From assembly GCA_038002745.1 (NCBI GenBank), contig JBBODD010000001.1:2852001-2916000 (forward strand): a stretch of 64,000 bases of DNA, given 5' to 3'. Position numbers and translations under genes: made by a program. The DNA is from Bacillus sp. FSL H8-0547 (GTDB lineage: Bacteria > Bacillota > Bacilli > Bacillales > Bacillaceae). The notes beneath the pieces were generated by a model. It was not told where the DNA came from and did not search any database. It saw only the letters and a program-made list of their open reading frames with translations. This document shows positions 56,361 through 64,000 of this stretch, in pieces; positions within the stretch are counted from its first letter, which is position 1; each line of letters opens with the position of its first letter.

Positions 56361-56741
56361 ATGGAAACAATGGGACGTCACGTAATCTCTGAACTGTGGG
56401 GATGCGACTTTGATAAACTGAATGATATGGACTTTATTGAAAAAACGTTTGTAAATGCTGCGCTGAAATCAGGTGCTGAAGTGCGCGAGGTAGCTTTTCA
56501 CAAATTTGCTCCTCAAGGAGTGAGCGGGGTTGTCATCATCTCTGAGTCTCACTTAACGATTCACAGCTTCCCTGAACATGGATATGCAAGCATTGATGTA
56601 TATACTTGCGGAGATTTAAACCCGAATGTTGCAGCAGACTATATTGCAGAGGCTCTTTGCGCACAAACACGCGAGAACATTGAGATCCCGCGCGGCATGG
56701 GTCCTGTACAAGTGAAACAGGCTCAAGTAAAAGCTCTTTAA
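56361..56741 (+). CDS. speD: S-adenosylmethionine decarboxylase proenzyme SpeD
   Basis: Makes decarboxylated SAM for spermidine synthesis; pyruvoyl enzyme cut autocatalytically. 126 residues, B. subtilis length. The cleavage site Glu62-Ser63 is in [15 protein letters not shown], with His68 and Cys83 as catalytic residues. AAAGGGGG lies upstream. It has its own promoter and terminator here instead of the gapB-speD arrangement of B. subtilis. Confidence 0.97.
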   Translation: METMGRHVISELWGCDFDKLNDMDFIEKTFVNAALKSGAEVREVAFHKFAPQGVSGVVIISESHLTIHSFPEHGYASIDVYTCGDLNPNVAADYIAEALCAQTRENIEIPRGMGPVQVKQAQVKAL

Positions 56742-56766
56742 TGATTACTCATTTTCATGTAAAATG

Positions 56767-56797
56767 AAAGAGGTGCAGCATGCACCTCTTTTTCTTA
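56767..56797 (+). terminator. Rho-independent terminator of speD
   Basis: AAAGAGGTGCA / TGCACCTCTTT hairpin with T run. Confidence 0.92.
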
Positions 56798-56857
56798 TGC
56801 AATGACCTTTTACATACATACCTTTTATTCTAATTAGAAAAGGAGCCGAGCCTAACT

Positions 56858-57256
56858 ATGAGCATGATGCATAAAATGAAAAGTTTCTTCTCTGCAGGAC
56901 AGGAAACGTCTGAAAATCATTACGATGAGGCATTGAGAAGCCACTATTATAAAACGACCGCCAAGAAGGCAATGGAAACCGTTCAGCAAACGCTCGGCAG
57001 AATGCCTGGAGCAAAAGTGACATCCGTTTCCGAAGAGCACGGCGAAATCAGTCTTGCCATTGAAAAACCTAAAAAAGCGCTGATGATTGTCACGGTCATA
57101 TCTGTACGGCCTTACGAAACAGCCATTGATTTCAACGTGTCAACAGATTCAAAGCTCGGAACAGATTTCGGGTTCAGCAAAAAGCTGATCAGTGAGGCTT
57201 ACGAAAAGTTGAATAAGGATCTTCCGTTTATCGGCACAGGACTTTATCCGAAGTGA
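56858..57256 (+). CDS. Hypothetical cytosolic protein
   Basis: 132 residues beginning MSMMHKMKSFFS, with ENHYDEALRSHYYK and a C-terminal GFSKKLISEAYEKLNKDLPF. It is soluble and mixed alpha/beta, and resembles proteins annotated only as cytosolic protein in other bacilli. GGAGCCG lies upstream. Between speD and nrdR. Confidence 0.8.
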   Translation: MSMMHKMKSFFSAGQETSENHYDEALRSHYYKTTAKKAMETVQQTLGRMPGAKVTSVSEEHGEISLAIEKPKKALMIVTVISVRPYETAIDFNVSTDSKLGTDFGFSKKLISEAYEKLNKDLPFIGTGLYPK

Positions 57257-57370
57257 TAACGGCTGCGTGCGAAGGAAAGTCCATGCTTTTGGGAAAGATA
57301 GAAGAAAAGATTCGGCATCAAGATCAGACTGTAACAGAAATCCCGATGCTTTTTGATTGGAGCTGGTTGT

Positions 57371-57829
57371 ATGAAATGTCCTACATGTCATCATAATGGC
57401 ACGAGAGTTCTGGACTCCCGTCCTGTTGATGAGGGAAAATCCATTCGGAGACGGCGTGAATGCGAAGAGTGCCAGTACCGCTTCACAACGTTTGAAAAGG
57501 TAGAGGAGATTCCGCTCATCGTTGTCAAAAAAGAAGGGGTCCGGGAAGAATTCAGCAAAGATAAGATTCTTCGGGGGCTCATCAAAGCGTGTGAAAAGCG
57601 CCCTGTTCCTCTTCCGAAACTGGAGGAGATTGTGCAGGATATTGAAAAAGAACTCCGGAATCAGGGAATATCAGAAGTGAACAGCGACGACATTGGCGAA
57701 ATGGTTATGGACAGGCTTGCCGGTGTGGATGAAGTGGCTTACGTCCGGTTTGCGTCCGTTTACCGCCAGTTTAAAGATATAAATGTATTTATTCAAGAAT
57801 TATCAGAGCTGATCAAAAAGGTGAAATAA
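57371..57829 (+). CDS. nrdR: Transcriptional repressor NrdR
   Basis: Represses ribonucleotide reductase genes according to ATP/dATP level. 152 residues. Zinc ribbon Cys3, Cys6, Cys31, Cys34, then an ATP-cone domain (about 50-140, [20 protein letters not shown]). ATG 57371 is chosen because family members start MKCPxC; a GGAG lies upstream of it. An alternative start at 57353 would add six residues. In an operon-like position before dnaB. Confidence 0.97.
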   Translation: MKCPTCHHNGTRVLDSRPVDEGKSIRRRRECEECQYRFTTFEKVEEIPLIVVKKEGVREEFSKDKILRGLIKACEKRPVPLPKLEEIVQDIEKELRNQGISEVNSDDIGEMVMDRLAGVDEVAYVRFASVYRQFKDINVFIQELSELIKKVK

Positions 57830-57867
57830 GAGCGCGCAGAACATGGTTTTGGGCTCTTTTTTCCTTT
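57827..57867 (+). terminator. Weak hairpin after nrdR
   Basis: AAGAGC / GCTCTT with a long loop and six T; may reduce rather than stop read-through into dnaB. Confidence 0.5.
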
Positions 57868-57913
57868 TCGCAGGCATGCTGCTTGTTTCGGCCGATGAAA
57901 CAGAGGGAATGCT

Positions 57914-59311
57914 ATGGACAATCATTGGAAACAATTACTTCCGGTAGACAGGTATCTCGTTAAAATGAACGGGCTGCTGCAGGATTTTGACAGAAAAGTT
58001 CTGACGCTGCTCTATCAGCCTCTGCTTGGGGCAAAATGCTATGCCCTCTATATGACACTCTGGTCAGAGCTTGAACAGGACCGGATATGGAGCAGAGAAA
58101 CGACGCATCATGGCTTGATGTCTCTTATGCAAAGTAACCTGAGGGAGATCTATGAAGAACGGATTAAGCTTGAGGGCATAGGACTGCTTAAAACCTATCT
58201 GAAAGAAGAAGGAGATTCCAGACTCTACATTTATGAGCTGATGCCGCCCATCATGCCGGATGAATTTTTTCAGGACGGGGTATTGAACATTTATCTGTAT
58301 AACCGGATCGGAAAGTCAAAATACAGTCAGCTGAAAGCCTACTTTTCAGACAGCAGCCTTCCGGAAAACTTGACGCAGGTGACAAAGCCTTTCAATGAGG
58401 TGTTTCAGTCCCTGCAGCCAACAGAAATGCACTCTTTTGCTTCAGGAGAAATGCAGGAATCCATGATACCTGAAGAAGGCAAGGACTTACTTGGTTCTCA
58501 GACGGGAAGCTCTCCCCATATGACGGACACTGTTTTTGATTTTGATCTGTTTTACGCCGGGCTTTCAGAAGCTGTTATTCCAAGGAAATCCATTACGCCG
58601 AAAGTAAAAGAAACGATCAAGAAACTTTCTTATCTTTACGGCATTGGAGCCATGGAGATGAAGAATGTTGTGATGAACGCCATTGATGCGAATGAATCTA
58701 TTCAAATAGATGAACTGAGAAAGGCTGCAAGAGACTGGTATCAGTTTGAGCACGGAGAAAGACTTCCTGCTCTTACTGAAAAAGTACAGCCTTCCCACCT
58801 CAGGTCAAAGCCTGCGGTTCAGGCTGAACTGTCACAGGAAGAATCGCTGATCAGACAGCTTGAGAGCATCTCGCCGAAGCAGTTTTTAAAGGACCTGGCA
58901 GACGGCATAGAGCCATCTGCTGCAGACCTGCAGATCGTTGAAGAAGTCATGTTCAAACAAAAGCTTCATCCGGGCGTTGTGAACGTCCTGATCTACTATG
59001 TCATGCTCAAAACCGACATGAAGCTCTCAAAGACGTATGTTCAGCGAATCGCGAGCCACTGGGCGCGGAAACAGGTGTCAACTGTCAAGGAAGCGATGGA
59101 CCTTGCAAAGCAGGAGCACAGAAAGTATCAGGACTGGGCTTCAAAGAAAACATCTTCCGGCAGAAAAATTGTCCGGAAAGAAACGCTGCCACAGTATTTA
59201 CAGCAAAGCGAAGAACGTGCAGATCCAGCCGCAGAGCAGGATGACGAAGAAACGGAGCTTGAACGGAAGCGGCTTGAAGAAAAGCTCAGACAGTACAGGG
59301 AACAAAATTAA
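57914..59311 (+). CDS. dnaB: Replication initiation and membrane attachment protein DnaB
   Basis: Primosome component (Bacillus DnaB, not the helicase) that helps load the replicative helicase at oriC and restart sites. 465 residues. N-terminal domain with WKQLLPVDRYLVKMNG, and a C-terminal DnaD/DnaB-type helical domain ending in a charged tail (ETELERKRLEEKLRQYR). dnaI follows after 22 bases. Confidence 0.95.
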   Translation: MDNHWKQLLPVDRYLVKMNGLLQDFDRKVLTLLYQPLLGAKCYALYMTLWSELEQDRIWSRETTHHGLMSLMQSNLREIYEERIKLEGIGLLKTYLKEEGDSRLYIYELMPPIMPDEFFQDGVLNIYLYNRIGKSKYSQLKAYFSDSSLPENLTQVTKPFNEVFQSLQPTEMHSFASGEMQESMIPEEGKDLLGSQTGSSPHMTDTVFDFDLFYAGLSEAVIPRKSITPKVKETIKKLSYLYGIGAMEMKNVVMNAIDANESIQIDELRKAARDWYQFEHGERLPALTEKVQPSHLRSKPAVQAELSQEESLIRQLESISPKQFLKDLADGIEPSAADLQIVEEVMFKQKLHPGVVNVLIYYVMLKTDMKLSKTYVQRIASHWARKQVSTVKEAMDLAKQEHRKYQDWASKKTSSGRKIVRKETLPQYLQQSEERADPAAEQDDEETELERKRLEEKLRQYREQN

Positions 59312-59333
59312 TTTCAGGCGGAGGTGAACAAAA

Positions 59334-60269
59334 ATGGAATCCATCAACAAATCTCTTGGGCGCCTTTCAGGCCGGGAAGATTTTCAGAAGAGGCTGGGTG
59401 CCATGAAGGCTCAGATCATGCAAAATCCGGATATCCAGGAATTTCTGCATGAAAACAGTTCTGAAGTGAATGAAGAAATGATTAACAGAAGCCTGATTAA
59501 ACTCTACGAATACATTGGACAAAGCAAGCGCTGCGCAGACTGCCCAAGTCTCAGGGAATGCAAAAATCTCGTCGAAGGCTATCATCCGAAGCTGATCCTT
59601 CAGGGGAAAACGATTGACCTGAAGTATGAGGTCTGCCCGACGAAAGAAGCGGATGATGAACGGAAAAAACAGCAGTCGCTCATCAAGTCCATGTTTATTC
59701 CGCGTGACGTTCTGAATGCAACCCTTGAAGACATTGATCTCAAGGAAGCAAGCAGGCTGAAGGTTGTGGACATGGCCCTAAGCTTCAGCAGGGACTATCA
59801 AGAGGGCAAGTACCGCAAAGGGCTTTACTTGTACGGACCGTTCGGGATCGGCAAAACCTATATTCTCGGAGCGATTGCAAACGAACTTGCAAAGAAAAAG
59901 ATTCCTTCCATGCTTGTGTACGTGCCGGAATTTTTCAGGGAATTAAAAAGCTCCATGCATGATCATTCGCTGGAAGAGAAGGTTGAGGCGGTTAAAAAGG
60001 TAAAGGTGCTGATGCTTGATGACATTGGTGCCGAGGCGATGTCAAGCTGGGTGCGTGATGATATTCTGGGATCAATCCTTCAATACCGCATGCTTGAAAA
60101 CCTTCCAACGTTTTTCACCTCCAATTTCAGCATGAAAGACCTTCAATCGCATTTAAGCGTTACACAGCGCGGTGAAGAAGAGCCTGTAAAATCAGCGAGA
60201 ATTATGGAGCGAATCAAGTATCTGGCAGAACCGTTCGAACTGAAAGGCCGCAACTGGCGCGAAAGATAG
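59334..60269 (+). CDS. dnaI: Primosomal protein DnaI, helicase loader
   Basis: AAA+ ATPase that loads the hexameric helicase DnaC. 311 residues. N-terminal zinc-binding domain with Cys67, Cys70, Cys76, His84 and Cys101; Walker A GPFGIGKT at 168-175 and Walker B LMLDDIGAE near 223. GGAGGTG before the ATG. Second gene of dnaB-dnaI. Confidence 0.97.
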   Translation: MESINKSLGRLSGREDFQKRLGAMKAQIMQNPDIQEFLHENSSEVNEEMINRSLIKLYEYIGQSKRCADCPSLRECKNLVEGYHPKLILQGKTIDLKYEVCPTKEADDERKKQQSLIKSMFIPRDVLNATLEDIDLKEASRLKVVDMALSFSRDYQEGKYRKGLYLYGPFGIGKTYILGAIANELAKKKIPSMLVYVPEFFRELKSSMHDHSLEEKVEAVKKVKVLMLDDIGAEAMSSWVRDDILGSILQYRMLENLPTFFTSNFSMKDLQSHLSVTQRGEEEPVKSARIMERIKYLAEPFELKGRNWRER

Positions 60270-60314
60270 AAAAAGCAGTACACCGCAAATCCTGCGGCGT
60301 GCTGCTTTTTTTGG
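60269..60314 (+). terminator. Rho-independent terminator of dnaB-dnaI
   Basis: AAAAGCAGTACACCGCA / TGCGGCGTGCTGCTTTT stem with one mismatch and seven T. Confidence 0.92.
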
Positions 60315-60385
60315 TTTTGTGATTCTAATTGTTCTTCTCTGGCCATATACATGGAATCAGGTATTGGCTAAAAGGGGGGACAACC

Positions 60386-61210
60386 TTGATCAAAGTATTT
60401 TTTAATTCTCCGGATGAAGCAGAGAGATTTTATACAATGCTTGTCCTTAAGCAAAATCAGCGGAACGTTGAATTGTGCATAATTGACGGAAACGGAGTCG
60501 GGGTTTCGGCAAGTGATTTTGATGCGGCGGCAAGAACGCTTTTTATTCCGGCGCTTGCGTCTTATATTCTTAAATACAACGAATCACGTCTTATGCTTTC
60601 GATCATCAGGGACCGCTTTTATTTTCATGAGCCTGAAGAACAGCAGCAAATCATACATATTGCAGAGGCGATCATTGAAGGTGAACGGACGGAAATTCCC
60701 GGTGCCAAACAGCTTCCCGTGAGAGAAACGCCGATTTATGAAGCGCTGCATGATTTTATTAAGCCTGATCTTGCATTTGCTCTTTCGTCCTTTATAAAAT
60801 TCCGTCTTCACAGCTATGTGGAGCGTTTATATAAATATATTGAGATTGCGATTGAAGAGTATAAGCTTGAACAGGAGTATCAGACGTTTATTCATAGTTT
60901 AAGAGAGTATGCCATGAACAGGGAAACGAAGGCAGAGGTTATTCACATTGTTCATGAACACGAATTGACCGTTTACAATGAGCATTTTTCTGAAATCAGC
61001 AAAGAGGATTTAGCGGGGCATATTGACAGGACGTTCGTTCATCAGCATCCGATGTATATCGATGCTTCCCTTTTGGCTCCCCTTGTCTCTATAGCCCCAG
61101 GGAAGATCCATCTGTATACCGATTCACCTGATTTTGGAATGGTGCAGACCATCCAGAATATCTTTCTTGAACGGGTAAGCATTTATCCGAGAAAGATGGC
61201 CGGCGTTTAA
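60386..61210 (+). CDS. ytxC: Sporulation protein YtxC
   Basis: YtxC family protein, required at a sporulation-linked step in B. subtilis; biochemical role unknown. About 274 residues, soluble, helical. FHEPEEQQQIIHIAEAIIEGE and LHDFIKPDLAFALSSFIKFRLH lie in the middle. The TTG at 60386 follows AAGGGGGG with good spacing; an ATG further upstream at 60329 is not followed by family-like sequence. Lies between dnaI and the thrS T-box. Confidence 0.87.
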   Translation: MIKVFFNSPDEAERFYTMLVLKQNQRNVELCIIDGNGVGVSASDFDAAARTLFIPALASYILKYNESRLMLSIIRDRFYFHEPEEQQQIIHIAEAIIEGERTEIPGAKQLPVRETPIYEALHDFIKPDLAFALSSFIKFRLHSYVERLYKYIEIAIEEYKLEQEYQTFIHSLREYAMNRETKAEVIHIVHEHELTVYNEHFSEISKEDLAGHIDRTFVHQHPMYIDASLLAPLVSIAPGKIHLYTDSPDFGMVQTIQNIFLERVSIYPRKMAGV

Positions 61211-61244
61211 ATTCAGCTTTCGGAAGGGAAAAAGCGGAATCAGC

Positions 61245-61273
61245 TTGATTTCCTCCCGGAATGCTTTTATAAT
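61245..61273 (+). promoter_or_regulatory. Sigma-A promoter of thrS
   Basis: TTGATT (61245-61250), 17-base spacer, TATAAT (61268-61273). Confidence 0.75.
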
Positions 61274-61279
61274 ACGTTA

Positions 61280-61555
61280 TGAATAGAAGAAAAGTTTTGA
61301 TGAGGACACGGGTGAGTTATCACGGCTCAAAGAGAGGGAAGACACGGCTGAAAGCTTCCCAGTACGAATAACCTGCTTACCGCCTCTGAACTTCAGCTTT
61401 GAAAAGGACTTTTTCCTGAGTAAGTGCTGACGGGAAATCCCGTTACAGATCTTTTTTGAGCCATTCACCGCGCGTATTGTGAATGGAAACAAGGGTGGAA
61501 CCACGGCGAATAATCACTCGTCCCTTATTTTAGGGACGGGTTTTTTATTTTTTAA
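61280..61555 (+). ncRNA. T-box riboswitch (tRNA-Thr sensing) upstream of thrS
   Basis: The T-box core AAGGGTGGAACCACG is at 61491-61505 and is followed by a terminator (CTCGTCCCT / AGGGACGGG at 61517-61540, then a T run). Upstream sequence holds the stem I region with ACC triplets at 61371-61373 and 61379-61381 as candidate threonine specifiers. Uncharged tRNA-Thr would stabilise the antiterminator and allow thrS expression. Confidence 0.92.
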
Positions 61556-61581
61556 GAAAACATGCAAGGAGTGACTTTAGG

Positions 61582-63510
61582 ATGTCAATTGTAAACATTA
61601 CTTTTCCGGACGGAGCTGTAAAGGAATATCAGGCAGGCACATCAACTGAAGATATCGCAGCCTCCATCAGCCCGGGTCTTAGAAAAAAATCCATTGCCGG
61701 TAAACTGAACGGTGAACTGATTGATTTGAAAACACCGATTGAGCAGGACGGAAGCATTGAAATTGTCACACTCGACAGCCCGGATGCGCTGGAAATCATC
61801 CGCCACAGCTCTGCCCACGTACTCGCCCAGGCCATTAAACGATTATATGGAAATGTAAAGCTTGGAATCGGTCCGGTTATTGAAAACGGGTTCTACTATG
61901 ATATCGATATGGAAGAGTCGATTTCTGCTGAGGATCTGCCGGCGATTGAAAAAGAAATGAAGAAAATCATCAATGAAAACATAGAGGTCGTCCGCAAAGA
62001 AGTAACACGCGAAGAAGCAAAGGCGTTATATGAAGAAATAGGCGATCACCTGAAGCTTGAGCTGCTTGATGCCATTCCTGAAGGGGAAAAAGTGACGATC
62101 TATGAACAGGGCGATTTCTTTGACCTTTGCCGCGGGGTGCATGTTCCTTCAACAGGAAAGCTGAAAGAATTTAAGCTTTTAAGTGTAGCCGGCGCATACT
62201 GGCGCGGGGACAGCAACAATAAAATGCTGCAGCGCATTTACGGTACGGCCTTCATTAAAAAAGCAGACCTTGATGAGCATCTGCGCCTGCTTGAAGAAGC
62301 GAAGGAGCGCGACCACCGAAAGCTTGGCAAAGAACTGAGCCTCTTTACAACGTCTCAAAAAGTAGGACAGGGCCTTCCAATCTGGCTTCCAAAAGGCGCG
62401 ACAATCCGCCGCATCGTAGAACGCTACATTGTGGATAAAGAAGAGCGTCTGGGATACCAGCATGTATACACACCGGTGCTTGGCAGTGTGGAGCTGTACA
62501 AAACATCCGGCCACTGGGATCATTATCAGGATGACATGTTCCCTGCAATGAACATGGACAATGAAGACCTTGTTCTTCGTCCGATGAACTGCCCGCATCA
62601 CATGATGGTGTACAAGCATGACATTCACAGCTACCGCGAACTTCCGATCCGCGTGGCAGAGCTTGGAACGATGCACCGCTATGAGATGTCAGGAGCTCTT
62701 ACAGGACTGCAGCGCGTCCGCGCAATGACGCTGAATGACGCCCATATCTTTGTCCGTCCTGATCAAATCAAAGATGAATTTATCCGGGTTGTAAAACTTG
62801 TTGAAGAAGTTTATAAAGACTTTGGCATCAATGACTATTCCTTCCGTCTTTCCTACCGCGATCCGGAAGACAAAGAGAAATATTTTGACGATGATGCGAT
62901 GTGGGAAAAAGCACAGAGTATGCTTAAATCTGCGATGGACGAGCTTGGTCATGACTATTTTGAAGCAGAAGGTGAAGCGGCGTTCTATGGTCCTAAGCTT
63001 GATGTTCAGGTCCGCACAGCACTTGGAAAAGACGAAACGCTATCTACTGTGCAGCTTGACTTTTTATTGCCGGAGCGCTTTGATCTGAACTATGTAGGAG
63101 AAGACGGCAAACAGCACCGTCCGGTTGTTATTCACCGCGGGGTTGTCTCAACGATGGAACGTTTTGTAGCCTTCCTGATTGAAGAGTACAAAGGGGCGTT
63201 CCCGACTTGGCTTGCTCCGACTCAGGTTCAGGTGATCCCGGTTTCGCCTTCTGTTCATCTTGATTACGCGAAAAGCGTTCAGGAGAAGCTGCAGGCTGCA
63301 GGTCTCCGCGTCGAGCTTGATGCACGCGATGAGAAAATCGGATATAAAATCCGCGAGGCGCAGATTCAGAAAACACCTTATATGCTTGTAGTGGGCGATA
63401 ATGAAGCAGCTGAATCAGCTGTGAATGTCCGTAAATACGGCGAGCAGAAATCTGAAACAATCAGCCTGGATGCATTTATTGACGGCATCGTGAAAGAAGT
63501 TAAAAGATAA
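61582..63510 (+). CDS. thrS: Threonyl-tRNA synthetase ThrS
   Basis: Charges tRNA-Thr. 642 residues. TGS domain (1-60), editing domain with [10 protein letters not shown] (His73/77-type motif) and [16 protein letters not shown] near 203, class II core with [14 protein letters not shown] (zinc Cys) near 337 and a C-terminal anticodon domain (about 535-640). Controlled by the preceding T-box. Confidence 0.98.
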   Translation: MSIVNITFPDGAVKEYQAGTSTEDIAASISPGLRKKSIAGKLNGELIDLKTPIEQDGSIEIVTLDSPDALEIIRHSSAHVLAQAIKRLYGNVKLGIGPVIENGFYYDIDMEESISAEDLPAIEKEMKKIINENIEVVRKEVTREEAKALYEEIGDHLKLELLDAIPEGEKVTIYEQGDFFDLCRGVHVPSTGKLKEFKLLSVAGAYWRGDSNNKMLQRIYGTAFIKKADLDEHLRLLEEAKERDHRKLGKELSLFTTSQKVGQGLPIWLPKGATIRRIVERYIVDKEERLGYQHVYTPVLGSVELYKTSGHWDHYQDDMFPAMNMDNEDLVLRPMNCPHHMMVYKHDIHSYRELPIRVAELGTMHRYEMSGALTGLQRVRAMTLNDAHIFVRPDQIKDEFIRVVKLVEEVYKDFGINDYSFRLSYRDPEDKEKYFDDDAMWEKAQSMLKSAMDELGHDYFEAEGEAAFYGPKLDVQVRTALGKDETLSTVQLDFLLPERFDLNYVGEDGKQHRPVVIHRGVVSTMERFVAFLIEEYKGAFPTWLAPTQVQVIPVSPSVHLDYAKSVQEKLQAAGLRVELDARDEKIGYKIREAQIQKTPYMLVVGDNEAAESAVNVRKYGEQKSETISLDAFIDGIVKEVKR

Positions 63511-63525
63511 ATCTGTAAAAAAGTA

Positions 63526-63554
63526 TTGCACATGCGGAAGATGTTTGATACAAT
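63526..63554 (+). promoter_or_regulatory. First promoter upstream of infC
   Basis: TTGCAC (63526-63531), 17-base spacer, TACAAT (63549-63554). Confidence 0.6.
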
Positions 63555-63584
63555 TCTTTTTGTTGCAATAAAAGCCAACATGAC

Positions 63585-63614
63585 TTGACACAGGAATTTT
63601 TTCCGTGATATAAT
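63585..63614 (+). promoter_or_regulatory. Second promoter upstream of infC
   Basis: TTGACA (63585-63590), 18-base spacer, TATAAT (63609-63614). Near-consensus; the likely main promoter of infC-rpmI-rplT. Confidence 0.85.
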
Positions 63615-63620
63615 TTGCAT

Positions 63621-63820
63621 GGTAATTGAATAGAACGTTTGTCTAGCAAGCAGAAGCACCCGCTTCTCACCTGATTGACGCATTGCGCAGTCTGCAGGTT
63701 TACGACCATTTTATACTTAGTATACTAAATCGTAGTGTGGGTGTTTTATGCGCCCGCACTTTTTTATTTGAAAAAAGTGCGAGCAGAGTCTGTTCAGTTA
63801 AAAATCCTTGGAGGTGGCTA
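63621..63820 (+). ncRNA. L20-type autoregulatory leader of the infC operon
   Basis: The ~200-nt leader contains GTGTGGGTG pairing with CGCCCGCAC (63735-63759) followed by six T, a terminator, and then GCACTTTTTT / AAAAAAGTGC. This arrangement matches the Bacillus L20 leader in which ribosomal protein L20 causes premature termination. Confidence 0.85.
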
Positions 63821-64000
63821 ATTATTAGCAAAGACATGATGGTAAACGATGGAATCCGCGCTCGTGAGGTTCGTCTGATTGGTGCAAACGGCGACCAGCT
63901 TGGAATCAAAACACGCCAAGAGGCGCTTGAGATTGCTGCCAGAGCGAATCTTGACTTAGTGTTAGTTGCCGCAAACGCGAAGCCTCCTGTATGTCGCATT
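63821..64000 (+). CDS. infC: Translation initiation factor IF-3 InfC (3' truncated by window edge)
   Basis: IF-3 binds the 30S subunit and checks start codons. The first 60 residues are visible: [20 protein letters not shown] and later [22 protein letters not shown], clear N-terminal IF-3. The start is an ATT, either 63821 or 63824 (ATTATTAGCAAA), with GGAGG at 63810-63814. An ATT start is usual for infC in Bacillus and forms part of its IF-3 autoregulation. No ATG nearby fits. The remainder lies outside the window. Confidence 0.95.
   Translation, partial: MISKDMMVNDGIRAREVRLIGANGDQLGIKTRQEALEIAARANLDLVLVAANAKPPVCRI

Overview
The window is chromosomal DNA from a Bacillaceae bacterium (Bacillota, moderate GC). 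Gene content and order follow the Bacillus subtilis block that runs from ytdI/sppA through ackA, argGH, dnaE, accDA, pfkA-pyk, citZ-icd-mdh, phoPR, polA, gapB, speD, nrdR, dnaB-dnaI and thrS to infC. Spore-formation genes (ytrH, ytrI, ytvI, ytaF, ytfJ, ytxC) indicate an endospore former. The species cannot be fixed from this sequence; differences from B. subtilis (ald, an NhaC-type antiporter, a GntR regulator, a MaoC-like gene and hflK/hflC inside the block) suggest a related genus rather than B. subtilis itself.

Layout. 1-8.6 kb: 5'-truncated ytcJ amidohydrolase, a small membrane protein, NAD kinase, SppA/YteJ, YtfI/YtfJ, Tpx and YtxK. 8.8-21 kb: ackA, an antiporter, an EcsC protein, moaB, argG-argH, a permease, an SDR and alanine dehydrogenase. 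21-31 kb: ytkL, ytoI, ytpI, nrnA, ytrI/ytrH, dnaE. 30-37.5 kb: malic enzyme, GntR regulator, accD-accA, pfkA, pyk, fxsA, which together form a pyruvate/malonyl-CoA node. 38-44 kb: ytvI, ytwI and the TCA genes citZ, icd, mdh. 44-54 kb: phoPR, hflKC, polA, mutM, ytaF, coaE. 54-64 kb: gapB, speD, nrdR, dnaB-dnaI, ytxC, thrS and the start of infC.

Regulatory signals readable from the sequence include two tandem ARG boxes at argG, a cre site at ackA, an inverted pair of CcpN boxes at gapB, a GntR/FadR-type palindrome just downstream of the malic enzyme promoter, a T-box before thrS, an L20-type leader before infC (ATT start codon), a hairpin leader at citZ and a branched, apparently structured leader at speD.

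The most unusual feature is a set of six intergenic tandem-repeat arrays at five loci (1.9, 7.2, 20.4, 37.6, 55.1 and 55.3 kb). Their sequences differ, yet all share a 52-bp period; five of six share a CCCT-centred core and most units carry inverted arms. All lie next to gene 3' ends, generally just past rho-independent terminators. A separate set of four ~122-bp palindromic elements abuts the NAD kinase stop codon. I know of no described system that matches the shared 52-bp period.
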